Source: Sulfurisphaera ohwakuensis (lineage in GTDB: Archaea > Thermoproteota > Thermoprotei_A > Sulfolobales > Sulfolobaceae). Taken from it: 64,000 bases of DNA. Within the stretch, counting starts at the first letter, position 1, and every line of letters begins with the position of its first letter. The stretch spans positions 558,001 to 622,000 of the forward strand of contig NZ_CP045484.1 in assembly GCF_009729055.1 (NCBI RefSeq). The letters are read 5' to 3'. Of the stretch, positions 32,213 to 40,036 are shown piece by piece. The translations under genes and the position numbers were made by a program. Below the pieces are notes generated by a model. It ran no database searches, was not told where the DNA came from, and worked only from the letters and a program-made list of their open reading frames with translations.

Positions 32213-32737
32213 TTATTTGTACGTTAAATCCCCATTACTTATATCCGCACATGCGGTTAATTTATGCTTTATAGTATTATTTAGATCAATTATGTGAATT
32301 ACTTCATAACCTTTCACCATAAACCAGTCAGAAACTATTTTCCTATGGCAGTTCCACGGTAGTATTTCAGCACACATTATAGCCACAGCCTTTTGTCTAG
32401 CCATCTTATCTATTGTCTCAAGAGCCTCTTTTGCTTCTTTACTCCTAAGTATATAAGTAGAGTAAGCTCTAAATCCTTCACTCTTAAAACATTTACCTAA
32501 TCCTTCATCCTTTATATCCTTACCGAATTTCCTATATCCTCCTAATCTTTCTTCCCATACGTATTCTATACCGTATCTTGGAAGAACATCTCTTAAACTT
32601 TCATAATTAAAATGCGGGTATTTCCTACTTTTAGGCCATCTTCTTATGTCTACTAATGCTTGTATTTTGAATACTTTCAATATTTCTAAAAATTTATCAA
32701 CCGATCTATTCGAATGTCCAATTGTATATATTCTCAT
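32213..32737 (-). CDS. DUF488 family protein
   Basis: A 174-residue DUF488 protein with the family start TIGHSNRSVDKFLEIL, then VDIRRWPKSRKYPHFN, the LGGYRKF block, and IMCAEILPWNCHRKIVSDWF, in which the C-x-E and C-H-R residues are conserved. The function is unknown; nucleic-acid or nucleotide metabolism has been suggested for relatives. It is a single gene with its own upstream promoter region. Confidence 0.85.
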   Translation of the reverse strand: MRIYTIGHSNRSVDKFLEILKVFKIQALVDIRRWPKSRKYPHFNYESLRDVLPRYGIEYVWEERLGGYRKFGKDIKDEGLGKCFKSEGFRAYSTYILRSKEAKEALETIDKMARQKAVAIMCAEILPWNCHRKIVSDWFMVKGYEVIHIIDLNNTIKHKLTACADISNGDLTYK

Positions 32738-32989
32738 ATAATTTATCTCATATGCGTATAATATTAACTTTCTAGTAAAATCTAACTAAGTACTATATTT
32801 CTATAAACATAGAAGATGTTTATGCATTATGAAGCGCAGAAACTGACAAGAACATTGCATATATAGGAAAACTTGTAATATCTTACCCATTCAAATATAA
32901 TCATAAACTAAAAGGAAAAATTCATGAACTGACTAAAACCTTATCTATTAGGGTTATGTATAATTAGTATCCAAGATAAATGGTTACAC

Positions 32990-33367
32990 ATGAATAAGGA
33001 GGAATGGAAAAATAGTATAATAGAAGGTTTAAAAGAGGTCTATGATCCAGAAATACCGATAAATATAGTTGATTTAGGTTTGATTTACGATCTTAAAATT
33101 AGTGATGACGGAGAAGTATATATACGAGTGGGTGCAACAACTCCAGCCTGTCCGGTAACTGAAGATATAGCTTATACTGTAGAGCAGGTAATTAAGGAGA
33201 GAGTTCCAGCTAAAAAGATAAATGTAGATTTAGACTTAGAAACGCAATGGACTCCATTAATGATGACCAAAGAGGGTAGAGAGGAATTCAGGAGAAAATA
33301 TGGTTATGATATTGTTCAGCAATGGGCTGAAACTTATGGAATAGAATTGAATGAAAACAAGTCATGA
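32990..33367 (+). CDS. MIP18/PaaD-like Fe-S assembly protein (DUF59)
   Basis: A 125-residue DUF59 protein containing the family signatures DPEIPINIVDLGLIYDL and the metal-site motif TTPACPVTEDIAYTVEQV with its conserved Cys. Relatives such as SufT and PaaD help mature Fe-S proteins; PaaD helps assemble phenylacetyl-CoA monooxygenase. The C-terminus (TPLMMTKEGREEFRRKYGY) fits the longer archaeal/PaaD forms. It stands alone. Confidence 0.85.
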   Translation: MNKEEWKNSIIEGLKEVYDPEIPINIVDLGLIYDLKISDDGEVYIRVGATTPACPVTEDIAYTVEQVIKERVPAKKINVDLDLETQWTPLMMTKEGREEFRRKYGYDIVQQWAETYGIELNENKS

Positions 33368-33446
33368 ATCTTATACTCTATCAGAGTTTACAAACTTCCT
33401 ATATAAAAACGGATTAGATAGGGCTATGGATACCTTACTGATATAT

Positions 33447-33606
33447 CGGGTGGCCGCAGAGCATTATGCATTCAATCCCACAGATATTATCATCACTGAT
33501 AGACAATGGAAAGGAAAGACTGAAAGGGTTAAACATTAATGAAAAAAGTATAAAACGCGTACTTATTGCAGCAGAACAAATTTTGGAGTTCCTTGAGAGA
33601 TTCTAG
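33447..33606 (+). pseudogene. HEPN-domain gene remnant (C-terminal)
   Basis: One frame ending at the TAG (33604-33606) encodes MHSIPQILSSLIDNG followed by INEKSIKRVLIAAEQILEFL, the usual second half of a HEPN domain. The N-terminal half cannot be traced in any frame. It is a decayed fragment. Confidence 0.45.
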
Positions 33607-33686
33607 CTACAATCAATTCTTTAGATAGAAATAACTTCTTATCTATACTAATCAGAAGTCGTAATAAAAACTAAGTGCAAAAGAGC

Positions 33687-33986
33687 TTATACAGTAAAAA
33701 GTTTTAGACCATCATATATAACCTTCTTATGTTCAAGCATCTTCATGATAATTGGATCCTTAAGTTTATCGACGCTTAATACTAAGATATCTGCGGGAAA
33801 TCCCTGCTTCATAGAGTAAAGCTTTACTGCTTCATCAATCGGGTCTTTAACACTTTAGAGAAACACCATAATATCATAGTCACTAGATTCCCAATAATCT
33901 CCTCTAGCTCTGGAACCGAAGAGTACTATTGAGACATTACCATTATAGTATTCCATTACTCTCTTTATGAATTCATCAAAGCTCAT
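33687..33986 (-). pseudogene. Minimal nucleotidyltransferase gene with one in-frame stop
   Basis: Read leftward from the ATG at 33986, the frame gives VSIVLFGSRARGDYWESSDY, a complete GS...SDYD active site. A single TAA at 33855-33857 interrupts it, and the same frame then continues for about 55 codons (VKDPIDEAVKLYSMKQGFPA, VLSVDKLKDP) to the stop at 33687. The gene is otherwise intact, so inactivation looks recent. The TnpB element begins 6 bp upstream of its start. Confidence 0.75.
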
Positions 33987-33991
33987 TGAGT

Positions 33992-35340
33992 TTATAAAGT
34001 TTAGGGATTCAAAGGGGGCGAAAAACCTCGCCTTTTAAGGCGGGGATGGATAGCCCCCTTTGTAGAAATATTTTTTAATCCACTCTCGAACATTTTATTA
34101 ATGCCCAACGTAGGGTTCCGCTTTCGTGCATATGCTGACGATCAAACAATTAGGGCGTTAAAAGCCCAGTTGAGGTTAGCATGTGAGATGTACAACACCC
34201 TACGCTGGGCAGATATCTATTTCTACCAAAGGGACGGAAAGGGTCTTACACAAACGGAGTTAAGACAGCTCGCTCTAGATCTAAGAAAGCAAGATAAGGA
34301 GTACCAACAACTCTACTCACAAGTAGTACAGCAAATTGCCGATCGTTATTACGATGCTAGGGATAGGTTCTTCAAAGGTCTAGCACACTTTCCTAAGGAG
34401 AAGAAACCCCATAAGTACTACTCTCTTGTTTACCCACAAAGTGGGTGGAAAATACTTGAGAGCAGGGAAATAAGGACTAAGAGTAGGAAGAATAAGAAGA
34501 AGCTGGTGTTATTGAGGTTATCAAATCTCGGCGTGTTTAAGGTCATTGTTCATAGGGACTTCCCGCTTGACAAAGTAAAGAGGGTGGTAGTTAAACTAAC
34601 ACGTTCAGAGAGAGTATATGTCTCCTTCATAGTTGAAGGTGTTGGATTCTCTCAACTTCCAAAGACTGGTAAGGTAGTTGCAATAGATGTTGGGGTAGAG
34701 AAACTCCTAACCACGAGTGATGGATTCTATTTCCCTAACTTGAGACCTTATGAGAAGGCACTTGAGAAGATAAGGAAACTCCACAAGGTTCTCTCGAGGA
34801 AAGAGTTCTTGTCGAAAAATTGGTTTAAAGCAAAAGTGAAGTTAGCTAGGGCTTATGAACACTTGAAGAACTTGAGACAAGACTTCTATATGAAGTTGGG
34901 TAAGTGGTTCGCACAACATTATGACGTTGTAGTAATGGAGGATATAGATGTTAAACAACTGGTGGAGGAGTCAGAAAGGAAGTTGAGGATGAGGTTACAT
35001 GATGTTGCATTCCATGAGTTGAAGAGAATACTAGAATATCAGTTGGAAAAATATGGAAAGAAACTGTTGTTAATAAATCCAGCATATACTTCAAAGATGT
35101 GTGTCAAATGCGGGTACGTAAAGAGAGAGTTAACTTTGACTGACCGTGTGTTCAGCTGTCCTAAGTGTGGTTGGGTTACTGATCGTGACTATAATGCTTC
35201 CTTAAACATATTGAAGAGATCGGGGTGGGAGCCATTCTTAGTGCCTGTGGAGCTCTACCCTCTACCCGTAGCGAAAAGCTACGGGCAAGGTGGGGCTATG
35301 AAGCAGGAAGCTCCGCCCTTCAGGGCGGGGTAGCTCACAT
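33992..35340 (+). mobile_element. IS200/IS605-type TnpB-only element, copy 1
   Basis: A 1349-bp unit shared with 62409-63757. It has no terminal inverted repeats but hairpins at both ends, as in this family. The left stem is AAAGGGGGC (34011-34019) with GCCCCCTTT (34053-34061), around an inner CGCCTTTTAAGGCG. The right stem is CCGCCCT with AGGGCGG (35313-35328). Both copies begin at a TTAT sequence. No TnpA is encoded, so movement needs a transposase supplied in trans. Confidence 0.85.
34101..35333 (+). CDS. tnpB: TnpB, RNA-guided RuvC-like nuclease of IS605-type element
   Basis: A 410-residue TnpB. The split RuvC catalytic residues are present: D196 in [13 protein letters not shown]280 in [11 protein letters not shown] and the Asp of TDRDYNAS (361-363). 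The Cys4 zinc finger is CVKCGYV plus FSCPKCGW (C334, C337, C353, C356). TnpB proteins cut DNA guided by an RNA from the element's right end and help retain the element after excision. The frame is intact. It is about 98% identical to the copy at 62518, with all differences in the last 60% of the gene. Confidence 0.92.
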   Translation: MPNVGFRFRAYADDQTIRALKAQLRLACEMYNTLRWADIYFYQRDGKGLTQTELRQLALDLRKQDKEYQQLYSQVVQQIADRYYDARDRFFKGLAHFPKEKKPHKYYSLVYPQSGWKILESREIRTKSRKNKKKLVLLRLSNLGVFKVIVHRDFPLDKVKRVVVKLTRSERVYVSFIVEGVGFSQLPKTGKVVAIDVGVEKLLTTSDGFYFPNLRPYEKALEKIRKLHKVLSRKEFLSKNWFKAKVKLARAYEHLKNLRQDFYMKLGKWFAQHYDVVVMEDIDVKQLVEESERKLRMRLHDVAFHELKRILEYQLEKYGKKLLLINPAYTSKMCVKCGYVKRELTLTDRVFSCPKCGWVTDRDYNASLNILKRSGWEPFLVPVELYPLPVAKSYGQGGAMKQEAPPFRAG

Positions 35341-35360
35341 TCTCTATCGCATATTTAAAG
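35225..35360 (+). ncRNA. Probable TnpB guide RNA (omega RNA / reRNA)
   Basis: In TnpB elements the guide RNA comes from the 3' end of tnpB and the right end, and its guide is the first ~16-20 nt after the element. Here a hairpin CCCGTAGC (35265-35272) with GCTACGGG (35278-35285) lies inside the last codons of tnpB, followed by the terminal CCGCCCT/AGGGCGG hairpin. The guide would start at about 35341. The 5' limit is a guess. Confidence 0.5.
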
Positions 35361-35364
35361 ACAA

Positions 35365-35736
35365 TGGTAGAGAAATTCTGGTTCGAGAGGAGTTCTTAGA
35401 ACTTGCAAAAAGGATTTAGATGATGGATACTTCTGGTTTTCTTGTTTTGCAAGCCAACAGAGCGTTGAGTTTGCACTAAAAGGCCTTCTTGTTAAATATA
35501 AGGGAATGTTCCCTTTTACTTATGATTTAGGAGAGCTAGTAGAAAAGGTTGGAAAAGAGTTAGGAGTTAATGTTCCAGATGATATTATAAGATATTGTGA
35601 TTTACTCACACCACATTATGTAATGTCAAGATACTCGCAATTTACTGAGTATAACAGAAGAAAAGCTGAAGAATGTTTAAATTCAGCTATTACTGTGACT
35701 AAATGGGTTAGGGAAAACTTCAATATAAACTGGTAA
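35365..35736 (+). pseudogene. HEPN-domain gene, frameshifted
   Basis: The 3' part (35506-35736, MFPFTYDLGELVEKVGKELG ... SRYSQFTEYNRRKAEECL) is in one frame with KKDLDDGYFWFSCFASQQSV just upstream. The very N-terminal REEFLELAK is one base out of phase. The run between them has five A where six would restore the frame (around 35406). The gene also lacks a start, because the TnpB element ends right before it. It probably once paired with the MNT pseudogene on the other side of the element. Confidence 0.65.
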
Positions 35737-35826
35737 AAAGAAATAACATAAAAAATGATATTAACTAGATTAGCAAAACTATCGCTAGATCTAGCAGATG
35801 ATATTGGTGAATTAATTAATAAAAAA

Positions 35827-36612
35827 TCATTCACTCTCTTCAATAATGATTTGGTTTAAGTTGTTAACAGCTTCAAGAATTATATTCGGTATTTTACCAG
35901 AATTTATTTGTGTTAGTAATTTATCTGCAACATTTTTAGCTTCTTCCATTGATAATGAAGATACGTTTAATGCTTGTAAAAGTTTTTCTGGTGTTATGGG
36001 ATTAGGAAATAGGATAAATGCATATGTTCCTTTAGGCCCAGTTATAATACATGTAGTCACTAGATGTTTATATGCAAAAGCTATTGAACCATTGCTTAAA
36101 TTAACTAGTTTATCCTCAATGTTGTAAAAGTAGACTATCTTATAAACCCAGTTAGGAACTTCACTTTTCAACTCTTGCAATCCAAGATAAATTGCTTGAT
36201 CTCCAGATATTGGTATTCCGGTCACAGTCTCATTTAAATACTCGTTATAAAGGTAAATAAAATGAAAATCAACATTTGATTTTGGAGTATAGTTTAGGAA
36301 GATTAAGCCGGGTATGGCTGAATCCAATCTAGGAACAAATTTTGATGTATGTGGTTTAACGTTAACAATACCGTATTTACTTAAGACTAGGTAGAGTACC
36401 CATGAAGATGCAGCACCATTCGGACAACCGTACCAGCTGATAAAGTATATTTGAACTGTGTTGTTTCCAGCGTAGTTTATATTGTTAACTTTAAAAATAT
36501 ATCCTAACCCTCCACTAGCCATGGTTTGCTGAGTCCTTAGAGAGAGAAGTACTACAATACCGATTATAATAATTATTCCGAAAATTACAGCAATTAATTT
36601 ATTAGTGTTCAT
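35827..36612 (-). CDS. DUF929 family protein, membrane-anchored, thioredoxin-like
   Basis: A 261-residue protein with an N-terminal membrane anchor (LIAVIFGIIIIIGIVVLLSL) and an extracytoplasmic domain. SWYGCPNGAASSW (about residues 59-71) resembles a thioredoxin-type active-site loop with a single Cys, as in archaeal DUF929 proteins. Several N-x-S/T sites support an outside location. The role is unknown; redox or protein folding outside the cell is a guess. It is divergent from the Cys-rich gene at 36666. Confidence 0.75.
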   Translation of the reverse strand: MNTNKLIAVIFGIIIIIGIVVLLSLRTQQTMASGGLGYIFKVNNINYAGNNTVQIYFISWYGCPNGAASSWVLYLVLSKYGIVNVKPHTSKFVPRLDSAIPGLIFLNYTPKSNVDFHFIYLYNEYLNETVTGIPISGDQAIYLGLQELKSEVPNWVYKIVYFYNIEDKLVNLSNGSIAFAYKHLVTTCIITGPKGTYAFILFPNPITPEKLLQALNVSSLSMEEAKNVADKLLTQINSGKIPNIILEAVNNLNQIIIEESE

Positions 36613-36665
36613 ATTATGAAATATGAAAATTAAAAGTTTATAAGCTTATGCGTAAAGGTTAAACT

Positions 36666-36995
36666 ATGGTTTGCCCATATTACAAGAACAATTATTGTAC
36701 ATCACCGTTATTACCATCACCAGACGATTCTGTTACAGCTAAAATTAGATGTTATGAGAATTTTAAATCTTGCAAATTTTATGTAGAACTAGGTTTAAAG
36801 AATGAAATAAAGATAAACTTCTTTTCAGCCGTTAATCTATTAAATGAGTCCATACATTCGGATTGCGAGTATTTTGATGTGAAAAAGGTGAACCAAGGGT
36901 ATATAACTTATTGTAAAGCAATAAATAGGGTTTTAACTTTATCACAGGCTAAAAACTGTGTAAATTATTGGCAATCATGCCCTTTCAGACAGTAG
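36666..36995 (+). CDS. Small cysteine-rich protein, unknown
   Basis: This 109-residue protein has about ten cysteines: C3 and C11 near the start, RCYENFKSCKF, SDCEYF, YITYCKA, NCVNYWQSCPF. The spacing suggests one or two metal or Fe-S sites or disulfides. There is no signal peptide. I do not know the family. It overlaps the convergent HTH gene by 21 bp and starts 53 bp from the DUF929 gene, with which it may share a divergent promoter region. Confidence 0.65.
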   Translation: MVCPYYKNNYCTSPLLPSPDDSVTAKIRCYENFKSCKFYVELGLKNEIKINFFSAVNLLNESIHSDCEYFDVKKVNQGYITYCKAINRVLTLSQAKNCVNYWQSCPFRQ

Positions 36996-37358
36996 CTTCT
37001 TTATATTTTCCCTTACGTTAAATATGAGGCTTAACGTATCGTTTTCTATCTTTTTATACATGTAGTCCTTTCTGACATAGTACATGAACGTTGGTCTTCC
37101 TCTTCTCTTCTCTTCAGTAATTTTCTCTCTTTCGACTAGTCCTTTATCTAGTAAGGTGTTTATAGCTTTATTTATTGAAGCCTTAGATACTTTTAGTTTT
37201 TCGGCTATTTCATCACTGCTCATTTTACCTTCTGTTAATAATAGATGAAGTACTTGGATTTCACTACCTCCTAACCCATAGAGGAATGATAGTACTTCAT
37301 GAATATCTACTTCCCTACCATCTGGAAACTTTAACCTTTCACTCATTTTTATTCCCAA
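36975..37358 (-). CDS. TrmB/MarR-like winged-helix regulator
   Basis: A 127-residue protein with a winged HTH: LTEGKMSSDEIAEKLKVSKA, then SINKAINTLLDKGLVERE and the wing KRRGRPTFMYYVRKDYMY. A C-terminal helix would dimerise. The N-terminal FPDGREVDIHEVLSFLYGLG is typical of archaeal TrmB-like proteins. The target is unknown. It is convergent with the Cys-rich gene. Confidence 0.8.
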   Translation of the reverse strand: MGIKMSERLKFPDGREVDIHEVLSFLYGLGGSEIQVLHLLLTEGKMSSDEIAEKLKVSKASINKAINTLLDKGLVEREKITEEKRRGRPTFMYYVRKDYMYKKIENDTLSLIFNVRENIKKLLSERA

Positions 37359-38001
37359 TTAATATATTTGATTAGAGTAACTAAAAAACACCATATATTA
37401 AAAAATATGTAAATACACACAAATGTAAACAGAGTTTAATAAGCCCTTTTAATTGTATTAATTAAAAGTTCACACGTCGTACTAGTGTCGATTTTTTACG
37501 TACTTTAGTATAACACAAAAAATGTATATAATTGTGTGCAGAAATAACGTTAAAATGAAAAGAAAAAATTCATTATGATATAGAATTATTTATTTTATTT
37601 TAATTAAAAAAATTCTATGAGATGAGGTCAAGTAATTATATTTGTAGTATGGCTACAATTACACTTTCATGTATCGCTTATTTATGAATGCCAAATTTTA
37701 CTTTAATCTATGCGTCTTTAAAACAGCTTAAACTAAAAAGAAAGGGTGAAACCGAGTTTCAGTTTCATTTTAATATTACAACTTGACTTTTATTCCGTAT
37801 TTCTTACTCTGAAAGCTAACGTATAGAAATAGACCCGTCTAAGAGTTTTTCTTAGTATTTTAGGTATATATTTGGTAAATTGTGATTAATTTAACACAAT
37901 ATTAGTCTTATTACTCTTAACAAATCTCGATTAAGCACTAACAGTAATTTTAATTAGAAATGTTTTTAACCCAGGTTGCCTAGGTAAATTTGGTGAAGTA
38001 G
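37359..38001. other. Intergenic, nothing recognised
   Basis: About 640 bp with no credible frame. It holds the promoter of the HTH gene at its left end and of the RHH-DUF gene at its right end. A short GAAAC...GTTTC inverted repeat (37748-37766) is present but isolated. Confidence 0.4.
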
Positions 38002-38370
38002 GTGACTTTAGTAATAAAAAAGATAAATGAAGAAAAGCTGAGGGAGTTTAAAGCTGAAGCTATAAGAAGAGGATTAACGTTGTCTGAGGCGATTGAACAA
38101 GCAATAGATTTATGGCTAAATAAGGTTAGGGATAATGAAGAGAGGGAAGAAAATAACAAGGTATTTGAAAAAATGGAAAGGGAAATACTTTCAAAGTACC
38201 ATGATAAGTATATAGTTATCGCAAAGGGAAAGTTTATCGGAGCTTATAATACCCTTGAAGAGGTCCAAGAAGTTTTGAAAAAACTTAACGTATCTCATGC
38301 TATAGTATATAATCCCTCTAAAGATATTAAAGAGGAAGGGGAATGGTTGGGAGGAAGTTTATCACTTTAA
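38002..38370 (+). CDS. Ribbon-helix-helix plus DUF5678-like protein
   Basis: A 122-residue two-part protein. Residues 1-35 look like a ribbon-helix-helix DNA-binding domain (INEEKLREFKAEAIRRGLTL then SEAIEQAIDLW). After a charged linker, residues 68-112 form a DUF5678-like unit (KYIVIAKGKFIGAYNTLEEV). It starts at GTG 38002. Its end overlaps the aspartic-protease gene by 28 bp. RHH proteins are usual antitoxins or autorepressors, so this pair may be a self-regulated module. The same pairing, without the RHH part, is at 583-1295. Confidence 0.7.
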   Translation: MTLVIKKINEEKLREFKAEAIRRGLTLSEAIEQAIDLWLNKVRDNEEREENNKVFEKMEREILSKYHDKYIVIAKGKFIGAYNTLEEVQEVLKKLNVSHAIVYNPSKDIKEEGEWLGGSLSL

Positions 38371-38741
38371 AGTGTTTTAAGAAGGATAATAAACCGAATC
38401 TAACTCTTAAGTTATACAATCTTCTAGGAGAAGAATTTGAGCTTAATTTCAGGGTAGATACTGGGTTCGACGGACCACTTATGCTCAATAATAACGATTA
38501 TGTAAAATTTCTAGTTGGTGAATTGCCTGAGAAATCATGGTTCAGTTTCACGACGCTAAACGGATATGTAATTATGAAAACTGCTAAGGCATTACTCGAT
38601 TTAGAAGGTAAGAGAATCGAAACTTACGTCCTCACTCCAAGAGACTTTGAAGGAAGAAATTTAGTTGGGCTTAAGGTTTTAAGTCAATTATCAATAGTGA
38701 TAGATAAGGGTTCTGAAACCTGTATAGTCTCAGAGTTATAA
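38343..38741 (+). CDS. Retropepsin-like aspartic protease family protein
   Basis: This 132-residue single-domain clan AA protease-like protein has FRVDTGFDGPLML (D39-T-G), a flap-like region, and LVGLKVLSQLSIVID near the end, equivalent to the second psi-loop. As in retropepsins, a dimer would form the active site. The substrate is unknown. It is translationally coupled to the RHH-DUF gene and paralogous to the protein at 978. Confidence 0.7.
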   Translation: MVGRKFITLKCFKKDNKPNLTLKLYNLLGEEFELNFRVDTGFDGPLMLNNNDYVKFLVGELPEKSWFSFTTLNGYVIMKTAKALLDLEGKRIETYVLTPRDFEGRNLVGLKVLSQLSIVIDKGSETCIVSEL

Positions 38742-38945
38742 GTAAAGTATGGTCTAATAGTATTTCTAATCAAAAAATAGGTACAATATATAAAAATGAT
38801 GTTATAAGGACAATCTGACCCAGAAGCTAAATGTAATGCGAATTGATTTCTATAATTTCATATACACTCATTGAGTTAGTTCCGATAACTCTTAATATGA
38901 ATAACAAAAAGTTAACGATTTGAATAACCATGATGTTAATTAAGT

Positions 38946-39323
38946 GTGAGTGTAGATTTATATGAGATATTGAAGGAGAGGTCTAAGTACTTTTATAAGG
39001 AGAGTATGAATGATAGTAAAAATAAACGTTATGATATTGCTCTGTTTCATTTAGAACAAGCACTACAACTTGGGCTCAAGGCTTATCTCTTAAAGAATAA
39101 AGGAGATTTCCCTAGAACTCATAGTTTGAGAGATTTGATAGATCTTACAGACAATGAATGTTTAAAGAGAGTTATCCAGAGGAAATGGTATATAATAAGT
39201 TTATTAACTGATGCTTATGTAGGCTCCAGGTACTTATTAAGGAATTACACGGAAAAAGAATATAAGGCATCTAAAAAGTTTGTGGAGGAAGCGTTAAAAT
39301 GTTTGAATATTATAGAAAGTTAG
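38946..39323 (+). CDS. HEPN-domain protein
   Basis: A 125-residue HEPN protein with KRYDIALFHLEQALQLGLKA, HSLRDLIDL and the C-terminal SRYLLRNYTEKEY motif that carries the conserved R...Y. With its MNT partner, overlapping by 25 bp, it forms an intact toxin-antitoxin-like pair. ATG/GTG alternatives lie near 38946; the frame start (GTG) there follows an A+T-rich region. Confidence 0.8.
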   Translation: MSVDLYEILKERSKYFYKESMNDSKNKRYDIALFHLEQALQLGLKAYLLKNKGDFPRTHSLRDLIDLTDNECLKRVIQRKWYIISLLTDAYVGSRYLLRNYTEKEYKASKKFVEEALKCLNIIES

Positions 39324-39622
39324 AAGAAGAAGAGAAGGATTTTCAACAGAATAAGGAGAAATACTTTAAGATAATTGTGGAAATAGCTAAAAAATACGGT
39401 GGAAAGGCTTATCTTTTCGGCTCTCGGTTAAAGGGAACTGCGATAGCTTCGAGTGATGTTGACATTCTTGTTGAGATCCCTTGTAACATCTATTGGTTGG
39501 ATGTACTCTCAGAATTAATGAAGAGTATAAAGAACCCTAAATTTGAGTTTCACGTTTATTGTGGTAAAGAGGCTGAAGAGTTTAAGAAGTTAATTAAAGA
39601 ATACAAAGAACTGGAGTTTTAA
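39299..39622 (+). CDS. Minimal nucleotidyltransferase (MNT) domain protein
   Basis: A 107-residue pol-beta-type nucleotidyltransferase. The active site is AYLFGSRLKGTAIASSDVDI, containing G-S and S-D-x-D, with the third acid in KFEFHVYCG (Glu). It is the antitoxin-like partner of the preceding HEPN gene. It is complete, unlike the MNT pseudogene at 33687. Confidence 0.8.
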   Translation: MFEYYRKLEEEEKDFQQNKEKYFKIIVEIAKKYGGKAYLFGSRLKGTAIASSDVDILVEIPCNIYWLDVLSELMKSIKNPKFEFHVYCGKEAEEFKKLIKEYKELEF

Positions 39623-39655
39623 ATCTCTCTTAATGCTAATTATGGATGTAATTTC

Positions 39656-39783
39656 ATAGTGTCATTATTATAATATTTATATTTCCATATTTAAATCAAG
39701 ATATACAAAGCCTTATCTTGGCATATACTCTTTACAGAGATTTTCATTACTTAATAAGTTTATACCTTAATGACGACACTATA
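39656..39783. mobile_element. Candidate MITE or solo end of the IS1-like element
   Basis: The right border (about 39759-39782) matches the right TIR of the IS1-like element at 24 of 25 bases (TTTATACC, then TAATGACGACACTAT). The left border reads ATAGTGTCATTA, a weaker match to the inverted TIR. The 128 bp between have no coding capacity. It is either a miniature element mobilised by IS1-type transposase or a deletion remnant. Confidence 0.45.
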
Positions 39784-40036
39784 ATATAACTTAATATAGT
39801 ATGCACTGATAATAAATTCATAAAATCGCTCAAGACTTAGTCATCTAAATGAAGTATAAAAGCAAATTCGTTTAAATTAACTTTATCGTTAACATTCAAG
39901 CATCGCTACAGAGTCTCATAAAAACAATCTAAGGTTTAGCGTTATAAACCTTTACAGGGTCTATGTTCCTTAAATTTATTAAGATTGAGAGAAAATAATA
40001 GTGTCTTAACCATAGTAAAATGTTTTACATTAATAG

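Noticed and set aside
33351-33539. 62-codon frame after the Fe-S assembly gene
   Set aside because: Another frame over the same DNA carries recognisable HEPN residues, so this frame is a shadow of a pseudogene.
35741-35860. 33-codon frame starting MILTRLAKLSLDLADD
   Set aside because: It overlaps the end of the DUF929 gene and has no support beyond an ATG. It may be leftover toxin-antitoxin sequence.
37741-37770. GAAAC...GTTTC words that recall CRISPR repeat ends
   Set aside because: There is only one pair, with no regular repeats or spacers and no cas gene in the window.
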